Counted from the stretch's first letter, positions 50,620 through 59,698 are shown. The stretch is 64,000 nt of DNA from Thermoplasmata archaeon (GCA_022750435.1 JAKIVS010000002.1:1-64000); one strand, 5' to 3'. A program made the numbers and translations. Notes: a model not told the origin generated them from the letters alone.

Positions 50620-50722
50620 TGCAGGCGCCGGGATTGCCGGGCCGGCGGGGGAATCCCGCCGACGATTCGAACCCGGGTAGTCAGCTTGGAAGGCTGACAT
50701 CCTACCGCTAGATTACGCCTGC
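50620..50722 (-). tRNA. tRNA-Gly (anticodon TCC) with a T-loop intron
   Basis: The minus strand starts GCAGGCGTAATCTAGCGGTA and ends CGCCTGC plus discriminator A, forming the acceptor stem. The anticodon arm TCAGC-CTTCCAA-GCTGA gives TCC. The T-stem CCGGG and loop TTCGAA are followed by 32 nt (50634-50665) before T and the second T-stem strand CCCGG. Removing the insert leaves a regular 71-nt tRNA. It lies about 100 bases upstream of tRNA-Ser on the same strand. Confidence 0.93.
50634..50665 (-). other. T-loop intron (59/60) of tRNA-Gly
   Basis: This 32-nt insert lies between TTCGAA and T of the T-loop, the same position and length as in tRNA-Lys. The inner stem pairs GTCGGCGGG (50655-50663) with CCCGCCGGC (50641-50649). 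The central helix TTCG/CGGC pairs at three of four positions, with bulges AAT and AAT. It is a relaxed bulge-helix-bulge. A one-base shift of both ends gives the same mature tRNA. Confidence 0.85.
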
Positions 50723-50753
50723 ACGCGCCGGCCCGACCCAGCCACCGCCCCGC

Positions 50754-51326
50754 CTATGAGTTTTTGGCCGGTGGGCGCGCAACGGCGTGGGCGGCCGACA
50801 GCTCGAGGAGCGCGATCCGCTCGAGGACGAGCCCTTCCCAGCTGGACTCCGGCACGATCTGCCGGTCCTCGGCGGTGATCCCGAGGCGGTCGAGCGTGGT
50901 GGCGTCCACGGGTCGAGGGTACGCTCCGGCGTCTTCCACGAGCCCGAGGGCCGTGAGGGCCTCGGCGGGCACCCGCGGGCGCTCCCCGACGACCACGAAC
51001 GTCTCGCTGGAGTCCTGGAATCCGACCTTCTCGAGCGCGCGCGGGAGCTGGTCGTCGCCGGCCACGAACAGCGCGAATTCGGCGCTCCGGTCCCGCAGGC
51101 GCTCTTCCCCCCGTCCCCGCGACCGGCCAAGGTGGGCCCACGCGGAGAGGAGGTGGCGCTCCCCCGCGATCGACCGGGCGTCGAACACGGCGACCAGCTG
51201 GGGGCTCGCCTTGCCGAGGTCGCGAAGGCGCTGGATCAATTCGGACCGCTTCGGAACCCCGGGAGCGGGCCGACGGGCCCCCACGATCCACAGGGTTCGG
51301 CCCTCGGCGGCCGGAATGGGCGGCAT
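50754..51326 (-). CDS. cgi121: KEOPS complex subunit Cgi121-like
   Basis: A 190-residue protein resembling Cgi121, the KEOPS subunit that recruits tRNA for t6A37 modification. The central part, with GERHLLSAWAHLGRSRGRGE and FALFVAGDDQLPRALEKVGF, matches the Cgi121 pattern of a helix with a conserved Ala/His stretch and a strand-helix that binds Bud32. The protein is longer than the usual 150 residues, with an extra C-terminal helix (SWEGLVLERIALLELSAAHA). The identification is by motif memory and not certain. It starts 8 bases after the MBL gene and ends 31 bases before tRNA-Gly. Confidence 0.65.
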   Translation of the reverse strand: MPPIPAAEGRTLWIVGARRPAPGVPKRSELIQRLRDLGKASPQLVAVFDARSIAGERHLLSAWAHLGRSRGRGEERLRDRSAEFALFVAGDDQLPRALEKVGFQDSSETFVVVGERPRVPAEALTALGLVEDAGAYPRPVDATTLDRLGITAEDRQIVPESSWEGLVLERIALLELSAAHAVARPPAKNS

Positions 51327-51334
51327 GGCGTGCC

Positions 51335-51946
51335 TTACTCCTTCAGGAATTGGAGGAACGCGGCGCGCGTCCGCGGCTGGAGGGTGTAGTTCTCCTTCTT
51401 CTCGCGTCCGATGGTCGACGTCGGCGTCACGCCGTAGTCGTGGCCGGGAAGTACCACCAAGCCGTCGTCGAGCTTCACCACGCGGCCGAGGAGGCTATCG
51501 TACATCTCCGACGGGTCGCCGCCCGGAAGGTCGGTGCGCCCGCACTCCCCGACGAACAGCGTGTCGCCGGTCGCCACGTTCCCCTCGAAGATGTACAGCA
51601 CGCTGTCCTTCGTGTGCCCGGGGGTGTGGACGACGGAGAACTTGAGTCGCCCCGAATCGAACATGTCACCGTCCGACACCGAGACATCCTGCTGGAGCGG
51701 GGCGACCTTGTGGGCGACGACCTTCGCGCCGGTTCGAGCCTTCACCTCGGCGTTGCCGGCGACATGGTCCTTGTGGCTGTGGGTGTTGAGGATGTACCGG
51801 ACCTTCACTCCCTTGGCGTCGATCGCCGTCAGGACGGGCTCGATCCCGAACGACGGGTCGATGACGACACCCTCGCCGCCCTCCCGCTCGGCGACGAGGT
51901 AGGTGAAGTTCTGGTACGGGCCGATGGTGAACTGCTCGAGGAGCAC
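51335..51946 (-). CDS. Metallo-beta-lactamase-fold hydrolase (glyoxalase II/persulfide dioxygenase-like)
   Basis: A 203-residue metallohydrolase. The metal motif reads ILNTHSHKDHVAGNAEVKA (HSHKDH instead of the common HTHADH), followed by VVHTPGHTKDSVLYIF, TGDTLFVGECGRTDLPGG and VVLPGHDYG. This fits the glyoxalase II-like group that includes persulfide dioxygenases. The single-domain length fits. A TATA-like CGGTAAATCC at 51968-51977, inside the 3' end of the upstream gene, is about 27 bases before the ATG, so it starts its own leaderless mRNA with the Cgi121 gene. Confidence 0.88.
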   Translation of the reverse strand: MLLEQFTIGPYQNFTYLVAEREGGEGVVIDPSFGIEPVLTAIDAKGVKVRYILNTHSHKDHVAGNAEVKARTGAKVVAHKVAPLQQDVSVSDGDMFDSGRLKFSVVHTPGHTKDSVLYIFEGNVATGDTLFVGECGRTDLPGGDPSEMYDSLLGRVVKLDDGLVVLPGHDYGVTPTSTIGREKKENYTLQPRTRAAFLQFLKE

Positions 51947-51970
51947 GGGCGGCTGAGCCCGCTCGAGGAT

Positions 51971-52888
51971 TTACCGTTCCGCCCCGCGCTCGCGGGGTGC
52001 CGCGTCGCGAAGCGAATCGGCGCGTACGCCGCGAGGGCGTCGGGGAGGTTTCTTCCGGGCCCGGGGTTTGGGCCGCCCGGAATCCGGGCCCGAGGTTTCG
52101 GGCGACTCGACCCAAGCGATGTGGGGGTCGTCGAGCGGGTTGGTCACCGGGGCATCGGGGGCCGCCGGGGATGCAACGGCCGGGCCGGTAGGCTCCGGGG
52201 GCAAGTTGACCGGACCCCAGTCCCCCGGTGGAAGGTGGGCCGCGCCGGGAGGCGCGAGGATCGTGAGCTCGAGCACGGACCGACCGTGACGTGCGGGGAA
52301 CTCCCGCCGGAGCGTCGTGACTTCGAGACCCGCCCGACCCCCCCATCGGACCAGGGCCGCCCCGGCCCCGAGGCTGACGGCCGCGTTCGTTCGTCCCTGG
52401 CCGCCCCGCTTCTCCAATTGCCAGCCGGTGGCTGCGTTCGGCTTCGCCGGGATGGCAATCACGTGGGTCAGGGTCACCTCGAGTTTCGGTTCGGTCCAGA
52501 GGAACTCCGCGGGAGCCCCCCGGGAATACCGGAGCACGACCCGGCTCCCGTCGATGACCAGTGCGGTCAGGTCGCGGGCGAATCGGACGGTGAAGACGGA
52601 GATCGCGAGGAACCCGGTGCCGAGCGCGACCAACGCGACCGGGAAGGCGACCCTCTGGGCAAAGGTCGGGTCCGGTTCCCCGAGCGGGAGGACCGTCAGA
52701 AACAGAAACCCCACGGCGAGGATCAGGCTTCCTCCCACTCCGCCAACGAGCCCGATCGATCGGCGGCCGAGGCCCCGCGAGGCGGCTCCGCCCGGGTCGT
52801 CGAACGTGTCCGGAGCGTCGTCGGGCGTCGTCGACCGGGCCTCCGGGATGGGGGCGGCGTTCACGCGGGCCGCACCTTCGTGGGTCAC
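51971..52888 (-). CDS. Membrane protein with two N-terminal transmembrane helices, unknown function
   Basis: I start it at the GTG at 52888, giving 305 residues; the open frame goes further but overlaps the upstream gene. Two hydrophobic segments (residues 40-65, IGLVGGVGGSLILAVGFLFL; then RVAFPVALVALGTGFLAISV) are followed by a beta-rich domain (residues 95-225) with LTALVIDGSRVVLRYSRG and LEVTLTHVIAIPAKP, and a Pro/Arg-rich tail. The beta domain resembles a PH-like domain of bacterial membrane proteins, which is a guess. It follows the 306-residue gene by 37 bases. Confidence 0.72.
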   Translation of the reverse strand: MTHEGAARVNAAPIPEARSTTPDDAPDTFDDPGGAASRGLGRRSIGLVGGVGGSLILAVGFLFLTVLPLGEPDPTFAQRVAFPVALVALGTGFLAISVFTVRFARDLTALVIDGSRVVLRYSRGAPAEFLWTEPKLEVTLTHVIAIPAKPNAATGWQLEKRGGQGRTNAAVSLGAGAALVRWGGRAGLEVTTLRREFPARHGRSVLELTILAPPGAAHLPPGDWGPVNLPPEPTGPAVASPAAPDAPVTNPLDDPHIAWVESPETSGPDSGRPKPRARKKPPRRPRGVRADSLRDAAPRERGAER

Positions 52889-52925
52889 ATAAGCCGCGTC
52901 TCGCGCAGCGCCGTCCGGACGGAGC

Positions 52926-53846
52926 TCAGCCCGGAACCCCGTCGATCCCGGAGGCATCGGGCGCGGTCCGGGTCCCAGTGACGGCGTCGAGGACCAGACG
53001 GCCGTCGGGGCCCTCCGCATACCAGTACGGCACGTGGACGAGGACCGACTGCCCGAGCCGGAGGTCGTCCACGGCGGGAGGGACCTTCCGCCGTTCGATG
53101 ACGATCGCACCGCCATGCTGCTCGGTGTGGTCGACGCTCACCGTGTGTCGACGACGGACCGTCGCCTCGGCGACCGCGCGGGCCTCGGAATCGGTGAGCG
53201 TCGGGTCGAGGCGCTGGTGGGGTTCGTCGATCTCCCCGACGAGCTCCCGCTCGCCGGCTTCCCAGATCTCGACCTGGCCGTTCAACGCGTTCACCGCGAC
53301 GAGGTGGTCGGACGGGGGGCCCGGCCGGCCGTGGGGGGTCGGAACGCGGACCCGATAGGGCGCGACGTAGAATGGGATCAGGCGGAGCGTGAATCGGACC
53401 CCATCCAAGCCGGCCAGCGCCTCGGCGTCGCGTCGGCCGAGGCGGGGACGGACCGTCCGTTCCCCCTCAGGGATGGCCTGCGCCGGGGCCTCCACCGGTT
53501 CCGCCCCACCGTCGTCCTCGGGGACGGGAGCCTCGGGAGGAGGAAGGAGGAGCTCGCCGAGCGCGGACCCGAGGGCCGTCGGTCCGAGGACCTCGATCCC
53601 GTGCTCCGCGGCGAGCGCTTTCGCGGACTCGCCCGGGTCGTCGGCGTAGATCATCGTTCGGTGGATCGCGTCGGGCGGGAACTCCGGCTCGACGTCGGTG
53701 GGCGACGGGTTCGCCCGGACCACAAGGATCGCCCTCCGGTCCCGCGGGCGGAACGCCCGAAGTCCGGCCGGCCGGTCGTCGACCCGGTACCCGGCCGCCT
53801 CGAACAGCCTCCGGAGCGTACCCGTCGTCGCCGGAGGAGCCGTCAT
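52926..53846 (-). CDS. Unknown protein with Mrr/restriction-endonuclease-like N-terminus
   Basis: A 306-residue cytosolic protein. The N-terminal 110 residues (LRRLFEAAGYRVDDRPAGLR, then AILVVRANPSP and ALAAEHGIEVLGPTALGSAL) have the strand order of Mrr-like PD-(D/E)XK proteins, but the catalytic E-x-K is absent, so it may be a binding version. After a Glu/Pro linker, residues 150-290 are beta-rich, including FYVAPYRVRVPTP, HLVAVNALNGQVEIWEA and VLVHVPYWYAEGPDGRLVLD. It is divergent from cdc48. A TATA box (GAACATATCC, 53869-53878) is about 27 bases upstream of the ATG. Confidence 0.78.
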   Translation of the reverse strand: MTAPPATTGTLRRLFEAAGYRVDDRPAGLRAFRPRDRRAILVVRANPSPTDVEPEFPPDAIHRTMIYADDPGESAKALAAEHGIEVLGPTALGSALGELLLPPPEAPVPEDDGGAEPVEAPAQAIPEGERTVRPRLGRRDAEALAGLDGVRFTLRLIPFYVAPYRVRVPTPHGRPGPPSDHLVAVNALNGQVEIWEAGERELVGEIDEPHQRLDPTLTDSEARAVAEATVRRRHTVSVDHTEQHGGAIVIERRKVPPAVDDLRLGQSVLVHVPYWYAEGPDGRLVLDAVTGTRTAPDASGIDGVPG

Positions 53847-53868
53847 CGCGAGGAACGACGCGGGAGAC

Positions 53869-53878
53869 GGATATGTTC
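53869..53878 (-). promoter_or_regulatory. TATA box of the 306-residue unknown gene
   Basis: The minus strand reads GAACATATCC, centred about 27 bases before the ATG at 53846, back to back with the cdc48 promoter in a 115-base spacer. Confidence 0.55.
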
Positions 53879-53923
53879 CTATCGTCAGGTCGGACGACCA
53901 CGAGGCGGTTCTCGGGATAGCGC

Positions 53924-53935
53924 GGATTTATTTCG
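53924..53935 (+). promoter_or_regulatory. TATA box of cdc48
   Basis: GGATTTATTTCG is centred about 32 bases before the ATG at 53962, again a leaderless arrangement. Confidence 0.6.
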
Positions 53936-53961
53936 ACGTGCGGCTCCTCGCCGCTCCGTCG

Positions 53962-56184
53962 ATGGTCGAAGCGATCACCCTGCGAGTCGCCGAGGCGTTC
54001 CAGCAGGACATCGGCCTCGGCACGGCACGGCTCGACGTGGGGACCCGCCAGCGCCTGAAGGTCGGCGTCGGGGACATCGTGGAGATCCGCGGCCGCAAGA
54101 CCACGGCCGCGGTCGTCAACCGCGCGCAGGCGGACGACGAGGGAAAGAACCTGATCCGGGTCGAAGCCGTCGTCCGGCGGAACGCGGGCGTCTCCATCGG
54201 CGACCGGATCCTCGTCCAACGGATCGACTGCCCGATCGCCGAATCGATCACGATCGCCCCCATCTACTCCGGGTCCGCGAAGATGGACCTCGGCCCCGGC
54301 CTGGAACAGTTCGTCTCGAAGGCGCTCGCCCGACGCCCGTTCGTGCGCGGGGACGTCTTCGTGATCCCGGGCGTCTTCCTGATGGGCGGCTCGCTGCCGT
54401 TCATGGTCGTGACCACGTCCCCGAAGGGGACGGTACAGGTCGGGCCGACGACCCTGATCACGATCAAGGACGAGACCGTCACCGAGACGGAGGTCGCGGC
54501 ACCGCGGGTCTCCTACGAGGACATCGGTGGTCTGAAGGAGAAACTCGGACGGGTCCGCGAGATGATCGAGCTTCCGCTGAAGCACCCGGAGCTGTTCGAC
54601 CGGCTCGCCATCTCTCCTCCCAAGGGTGTACTACTGTACGGCCCCCCGGGAACGGGAAAGACGCTGATCGCGAAGGCGGTCGCCAACGAGGCCGGGGCGC
54701 ACTTCATCGGCATCCAAGGCCCCGAGATCATCAGCAAGTACTACGGCGAGAGCGAGAAGGAGCTCCGGGAGAAGTTCGAGGAGGCCGAGAAGAACGCCCC
54801 GTCGGTCATCTTCATCGACGAACTCGACTCGATCGCCCCGCGCCGCGACGAGGTCGTCGGCGAGGTGGAACGGCGGGTCGTCGCCCAGCTGCTGACCCTG
54901 ATGGACGGCCTCTCCGGCCGCGGGAACGTCATCGTCATCGCGGCCACCAACCGGGAGGAAGCGATCGACCCCGCCCTCCGCCGGCCCGGCCGCTTCGACC
55001 GCGAGATCGAGATCGGCGTCCCCACGGTCGCCGGCCGCCTCGAGATCCTCCAGATCCACACCCGCGGGATGCCGATCGAGGGGACGGAGAAGGACCGCGA
55101 GCGGATCCTGAAGGAGCTGGCCGCCCTGAGCCACGGGTTCGTCGGCGCGGACCTCGCGGCCCTCGGACGGGAGTCGGCGATGCGCGCCCTCCGCCGCTAC
55201 CTGCCGGAGATCGACTTCGACAAGCCGATTCCGTTGAGCTTGCTTGAGCGCATGAAGGTCACCGAGACGGACTTCAAGGAGGCCCTCAAGCAGGTCGAGC
55301 CCTCCAGCCTCCGGGACGTGACCATCGAGATCCCCTCGACCCGCTGGGAAGAGGTCGGCGGCCTCGACCGGGTCCGCCAGTCGCTCCAAGAGACCGTTGA
55401 GCTGCCGTTCAAGAATCCCGCCGCGTACCGCCGACTGGGGGTCGAACCCCCCCGCGGCATCCTCCTCTACGGGCCGCCCGGCGTGGGCAAGACGCTCCTC
55501 GCCAAGGCGGCCGCGACCGAGAGCCAGGCGAACTTCATCTCCGTCAAAGGCCCGGAGATCATGAGCAAATGGGTCGGCGAGTCGGAGAAGGCCGTCCGCG
55601 TGATTTTCAAGAAGGCCCGCCAAGCCTCCCCCGCCATCGTCTTCATCGACGAGATCGACTCGATCGCCCCCAAGCGGGGGTTGCAGACCTCGAGCGGGGT
55701 CACGGAGCGGATCGTCAACCAGCTGCTCACCTCCATCGACGGGCTCGAGGCCCTCGAGGGGGTCGTCGTCATCGCCGCGACGAACCGGCCCGACATCCTC
55801 GATGAGGCGCTGTTGCGGACGGGGCGGTTCGACCGGTTGCTGTACGTCGAGCCCCCCGCCAAGGCCGGGCGGCTCGAGATCCTGAAGGTCCATACCCGGA
55901 AGATGCCGCTGGACGACGTCCGGCTCTCCGACCTGGCGGACCGGACCGAGGGGTACGTCGGGAGCGACCTCGCCGCCCTCTGCCGCGAGGCGGCGCTCGT
56001 CGCAATCCGCGAGAACCCAAAGGCGGCGAAGGTGACGATGGCGCACTTCGAGGAGGCGCTGAAGCTCTCCCACGCCTCGTGCGACCCGGAGGCGCTGAAG
56101 TTCTACGAAGACTTCGCCAAGCGGCTCACCCGGGAGCCTACCGGCCGTCGGAAGGACGGGGGCCCGCAGGGCATCTACGGCTGA
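53962..56184 (+). CDS. cdc48: CDC48/VCP-type double AAA+ ATPase (VAT)
   Basis: Hexameric unfoldase of 740 residues. An N-domain (residues 1-180, double-psi barrel then beta-clam) precedes two AAA modules. D1 has Walker [21 protein letters not shown], Walker [13 protein letters not shown] and arginine fingers near [12 protein letters not shown]2 has [15 protein letters not shown] and [15 protein letters not shown]. The C-terminus is GPQGIYG, and its last three residues fit the hydrophobic-Tyr-x motif used to dock and open the 20S proteasome. The start at 53962 matches the family N-terminus and follows a TATA box; the longer frame has no homology. Confidence 0.96.
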   Translation: MVEAITLRVAEAFQQDIGLGTARLDVGTRQRLKVGVGDIVEIRGRKTTAAVVNRAQADDEGKNLIRVEAVVRRNAGVSIGDRILVQRIDCPIAESITIAPIYSGSAKMDLGPGLEQFVSKALARRPFVRGDVFVIPGVFLMGGSLPFMVVTTSPKGTVQVGPTTLITIKDETVTETEVAAPRVSYEDIGGLKEKLGRVREMIELPLKHPELFDRLAISPPKGVLLYGPPGTGKTLIAKAVANEAGAHFIGIQGPEIISKYYGESEKELREKFEEAEKNAPSVIFIDELDSIAPRRDEVVGEVERRVVAQLLTLMDGLSGRGNVIVIAATNREEAIDPALRRPGRFDREIEIGVPTVAGRLEILQIHTRGMPIEGTEKDRERILKELAALSHGFVGADLAALGRESAMRALRRYLPEIDFDKPIPLSLLERMKVTETDFKEALKQVEPSSLRDVTIEIPSTRWEEVGGLDRVRQSLQETVELPFKNPAAYRRLGVEPPRGILLYGPPGVGKTLLAKAAATESQANFISVKGPEIMSKWVGESEKAVRVIFKKARQASPAIVFIDEIDSIAPKRGLQTSSGVTERIVNQLLTSIDGLEALEGVVVIAATNRPDILDEALLRTGRFDRLLYVEPPAKAGRLEILKVHTRKMPLDDVRLSDLADRTEGYVGSDLAALCREAALVAIRENPKAAKVTMAHFEEALKLSHASCDPEALKFYEDFAKRLTREPTGRRKDGGPQGIYG

Positions 56185-56214
56185 CGCGCCCCGACGGAAT
56201 CACTCCCCCGGGCA

Positions 56215-56225
56215 AGCTATAAGTA
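56215..56225 (+). promoter_or_regulatory. TATA box of the S-layer-like gene
   Basis: AGCTATAAGTA is a strong TATA element. Its predicted start near 56247 leaves an untranslated leader of about 45 bases, unlike the leaderless genes around it. Confidence 0.6.
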
Positions 56226-56247
56226 GCGTCCCTAGGTTCGCGCCCGC

Positions 56248-56278
56248 GCCCCCCCCCTCGGGGGGCAAACCGAAGGAG
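56248..56278 (+). promoter_or_regulatory. Leader hairpin and ribosome-binding site of the S-layer-like gene
   Basis: GCCCCCC (56248-56254) pairs with GGGGGGC (56260-56266) at the expected 5' end of the mRNA. AAGGAG (56273-56278) lies 12 bases before the ATG. A 5' hairpin plus Shine-Dalgarno suggests a stable, heavily translated message. Confidence 0.45.
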
Positions 56279-56290
56279 ACGTGGAAAACG

Positions 56291-59200
56291 ATGGGTGAGC
56301 GACTAGGGCAGGTCGCATTGTGGAGCCTTGTGGTCCTTGTGCTGGCGGGTGCGCTGGCCTCGGTCCCTGGGGCGCTTGCGGCCTCGACGCCGACCTATAC
56401 CCTACTGGGGTACGCCGAGCAACCGGGAGGTCTCCCGGTGCCGAACGGGGTCGCTGTCGACCTGATCAGCTCCGCCACTCACCAGGTGTACACCACCACC
56501 TCCCCCCTCGGCACCAGCGGCCAGTTCACGTTCAGCTCGACCGGCAACGCCCCGTCGCTCATCCCCGGCTGGTGGGGCGTCTGGGTTCCGCCGCAGGCGC
56601 ACGTGACTCCCAAGGGGAGTTCGACCTCGTACGCGGTCCTTCCGGCCGACCAGAATCCGTCCTACTCGTTTGAGAACGTGAGCGACCTGACCACGACCAA
56701 CTACTCGCTCACGATCCCGGGCGTCTCGGTCGCGGCCTACAACGCGGTCATCTGGGGCAACGTCTCCTACAACGGCCAACCGGCCGCGGGCGCGTCCGTC
56801 CAGCTGCTCGACCCGACGTTCAACGGCGTCGTGTTTGCCAACAACACGACGGTAAGCACCAAGACGAACACGACGGTCGTCGGCGAGTTCTCCCTCTCGG
56901 TCCCGCAGGGGACCTGGGTGCTGGAGACGACGATCCCCGGTTCCCCGGCGTACATCAACTACACGCAGGTCACGGTCAGCACTCCGACGCTGACGGTCAA
57001 CCCGGTGCTCTCGAACGCCGGCTCGTACCTCACCTGGGGGTACTCCAACCAGCGCGCGACGGGCTCCCACGTGCCGTCGAGCGGCAACGTGACCCTGATC
57101 GACCCGACCAACGGGTACATTTACAGTGAGGCGACCCCCGCGGGCGGCTTCTACAGCATCGGCTCGTACCCGGCCGGCTTCACCGGTCCGGCGTCCCAGA
57201 CCTTCGACGTCGTCCTGTCGAACGTCGGCTACGGCACGGCGTGGTACCCCCTGACGGTCTCCTCGTCGAACCACGGCGGCCCGAACCCCCACAACGTGCT
57301 CGTCTCCCCGATCGCCCCGCCGGCGGTGTACCAGACGACGCTCAACTTCTCCACCGGGTTCAACAAGGTCGCCATCACGACGGCCGCGACCCTCGGGAAC
57401 GACTCGACGATCCCCGACCTCGCGAACGCGAGCGTCGGTGAGCTGTGGGCCCAGGCCGCTCTCGACTGGCAGGGCAACACGACGTTCTCGATGGCGAACT
57501 ATCCGGCGCTCGTCAACTGGATCAACTCGGCGGGACCGTTCTTCCCGGCGGGCCAGGCCCAGCTGACCGTCAACGGCACCGGCTTCGGCCAGCCGACGAA
57601 CTACACGCTGACGAACGCGACGAACTGCACCAGCTTCTGTGGGCTGGACAGCGGGGCCTGGGTCAAGTTGAACTATTCCCAGTCGTACAACACGACCTCG
57701 AAGGTTTCGTCGAGCGCCCGCGCCTACGCGCTCTCGTTCAACTTCCGGCACCCGACCCACGCGGCGCTGTACAACTATACGGTCGTCCTACCGACGGGCT
57801 ACGTCCTGAGCGCCGGGTCGATCTCCGCCCCGCCCGCCAACTCGTGGATCAAGCCGGCGGGACCCGGTGGGACCTTCACCACCTTCACGCTGGTCTCGAA
57901 CGCCTCCACCAGCGCGTCCGGGACGGCGTCGCTCACGGTGGTCAAGAGTGGGAACGTGTCGGCGAGCGTCAACGTCACGGTGGCGAACTTCACGTTCTCC
58001 TCCGCGAACGTGCTCAACGACAGCACCGGGAACTACACCGTCATCGTCGGCACCGGTGAGAACGTGACGTTCTCCGGCGCGAACTCGACGTTCCCCGCGC
58101 AAACGACGGGCGTGAAGTACGCCTGGACGTTCGGCGACGGCGGCAACGCGACGAAGACGACGCCGACGTCGAACCACACCTACACGACGGCGGGCAAGTA
58201 CCTCGGCACGCTGAAGGTCACGGGCTCGGGCGGCCAGACGAACTCCACCACGTTCACGGTCTACGCCTCGAACGCTCTCCCGACGGCCGGGATCGCGGTC
58301 AACACGACCGTCCTGACGGCGGCGAGCGGCGGCCACTACGTGCTGGTCAACTGGTCGACGTCGCTCCACTTCAACGCGACGACGAGCACGACCCCCCTCT
58401 CGGGCGGCAACGGCGTCTCGGGCGTGCTCTCCGTGGCGGCGTTCAACTTGACGGCGTTCAAGACGACGTGGCTTGCGAACTACTCGAGCGGGGCGAAGAC
58501 CAGCTCGAACTTCTCGCAGACGTTCCTCGGCGCCGGCCACTACCTGACGAACGGCAACGTCGGCGGAACCGCCGTGCCGATCCTCGGCTGGCAGTACAAC
58601 CTGACGCTGACCATCTGGGACGCGGCGGGCCACGAGGCGAAGGCGACGCTCGTCGTCCTCGTTCGGGACACGGAGAAGCCGGTCCCGGTGGCGACGGTCC
58701 TCAACTCGGCCGGCAAGTCGGTGGGCAGCGCGGGGGTCGTCGAAGCGGCGAACCACACGGCGTACGTCGCCCTCTCGGCCACCAACTCCACGGACCCCCA
58801 CAACGGGTCGATCGCGTGGTTCAACTGGTCGGTCACGAACAAGGGGAACACCTCGGTCAACCTCACGAAGAACATCCCGGCGAAGACGCTCGGCGTCGTC
58901 CCGGCGAACGTCCCGATGTGGCTGTCGCCCCAGGCGAAACCGTACACCGTGAACCTGACGGTCACCGACCGCGCGGGCAACCACGCGTACACGACGGTCT
59001 CGCTGACGGTCGCGGTGAACACCTCGACGCGCCCGGTGCTCTCGGTCGGGAACCTGACCGCCCCGTCGACGCTGACGGACGGCTCGCAGTACACCGTCTG
59101 GGTGAACGTCACCAACACGATCGGGAAGAACTCGACGGCCGAGAACGTCTCGGTCCTGTTCTACATCCTCCCGCCCTCGGGCTCGGGGACCCCCATCGCG

Positions 59201-59623
59201 GTCGGCGGCTCGCCGGCTTCGGTCACCTGGTACGGCTACACGAACGGCACGGTCAACACCACGTCGGCGGGCACGGGAACGATCTCGATCCCGTACAACG
59301 AGACGCTGCGCGCGCAGATCCAGTGGAACCCGGCGCGGACCGGCTCCTGGGACGTCTGGGCGAACGCCACCGCGAGCAATGAGTTCGCGGCGGACTACGT
59401 CTCCGGCGGGAACCAGGCGCACGCGTCGGTGACCCTGAACCAGAACCCGATCGTCCAGTACGAGGAGTACGGGGCCATCGCGGCGGTCGTCATCATCGCC
59501 ATCGTGGCGATCGTGTTCTTCTACCGGATGCGCACCGCCAAGCCGTCGACGAAGGCGACGGGCAAGTCGGGCATCGAGCGCGGGTCGTCCAAGAAGGACA
59601 AGGACGACGACGACGAGCCGTAA
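56291..59623 (+). CDS. Large surface protein with PKD domain and C-terminal membrane anchor (S-layer candidate)
   Basis: A 1110-residue protein. The signal peptide is VALWSLVVLVLAGALASVPG, cleaved near ALAAST. The ectodomain is beta-rich with over 60 N-x-S/T sequons. Residues 585-660 form a PKD domain (YAWTFGDGGNATKTTPTSNH). Regions before and after show Ig-like repeats. The C-terminus has an anchor helix (YGAIAAVVIIAIVAIVFFYR) and a Lys/Asp-rich cytoplasmic tail ending DKDDDDEP. Strong promoter, leader hairpin, ribosome-binding site and its own terminator all suggest high expression, which with size, sequons and anchor fits an S-layer or major cell-surface glycoprotein; this role is inferred. 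Confidence 0.88.
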   Translation: MGERLGQVALWSLVVLVLAGALASVPGALAASTPTYTLLGYAEQPGGLPVPNGVAVDLISSATHQVYTTTSPLGTSGQFTFSSTGNAPSLIPGWWGVWVPPQAHVTPKGSSTSYAVLPADQNPSYSFENVSDLTTTNYSLTIPGVSVAAYNAVIWGNVSYNGQPAAGASVQLLDPTFNGVVFANNTTVSTKTNTTVVGEFSLSVPQGTWVLETTIPGSPAYINYTQVTVSTPTLTVNPVLSNAGSYLTWGYSNQRATGSHVPSSGNVTLIDPTNGYIYSEATPAGGFYSIGSYPAGFTGPASQTFDVVLSNVGYGTAWYPLTVSSSNHGGPNPHNVLVSPIAPPAVYQTTLNFSTGFNKVAITTAATLGNDSTIPDLANASVGELWAQAALDWQGNTTFSMANYPALVNWINSAGPFFPAGQAQLTVNGTGFGQPTNYTLTNATNCTSFCGLDSGAWVKLNYSQSYNTTSKVSSSARAYALSFNFRHPTHAALYNYTVVLPTGYVLSAGSISAPPANSWIKPAGPGGTFTTFTLVSNASTSASGTASLTVVKSGNVSASVNVTVANFTFSSANVLNDSTGNYTVIVGTGENVTFSGANSTFPAQTTGVKYAWTFGDGGNATKTTPTSNHTYTTAGKYLGTLKVTGSGGQTNSTTFTVYASNALPTAGIAVNTTVLTAASGGHYVLVNWSTSLHFNATTSTTPLSGGNGVSGVLSVAAFNLTAFKTTWLANYSSGAKTSSNFSQTFLGAGHYLTNGNVGGTAVPILGWQYNLTLTIWDAAGHEAKATLVVLVRDTEKPVPVATVLNSAGKSVGSAGVVEAANHTAYVALSATNSTDPHNGSIAWFNWSVTNKGNTSVNLTKNIPAKTLGVVPANVPMWLSPQAKPYTVNLTVTDRAGNHAYTTVSLTVAVNTSTRPVLSVGNLTAPSTLTDGSQYTVWVNVTNTIGKNSTAENVSVLFYILPPSGSGTPIAVGGSPASVTWYGYTNGTVNTTSAGTGTISIPYNETLRAQIQWNPARTGSWDVWANATASNEFAADYVSGGNQAHASVTLNQNPIVQYEEYGAIAAVVIIAIVAIVFFYRMRTAKPSTKATGKSGIERGSSKKDKDDDDEP

Positions 59624-59660
59624 CGGGCGTCGCCGACCGAGTCGAGAACCTCTTCCAGGG

Positions 59661-59698
59661 CGGTCCGGGCCGAGCCCGGACCGTTCCCCGTCTTTTTC
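59661..59698 (+). terminator. Hairpin plus T-run terminator of the surface protein gene
   Basis: CGGTCCGGGC (59661-59670) and GCCCGGACCG (59674-59683) are a perfect 10-bp stem with a 3-base loop. A run TCTTTTT follows at 59691-59697. It lies 38 bases after the stop at 59623. This is the clearest terminator in the window. Confidence 0.7.
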
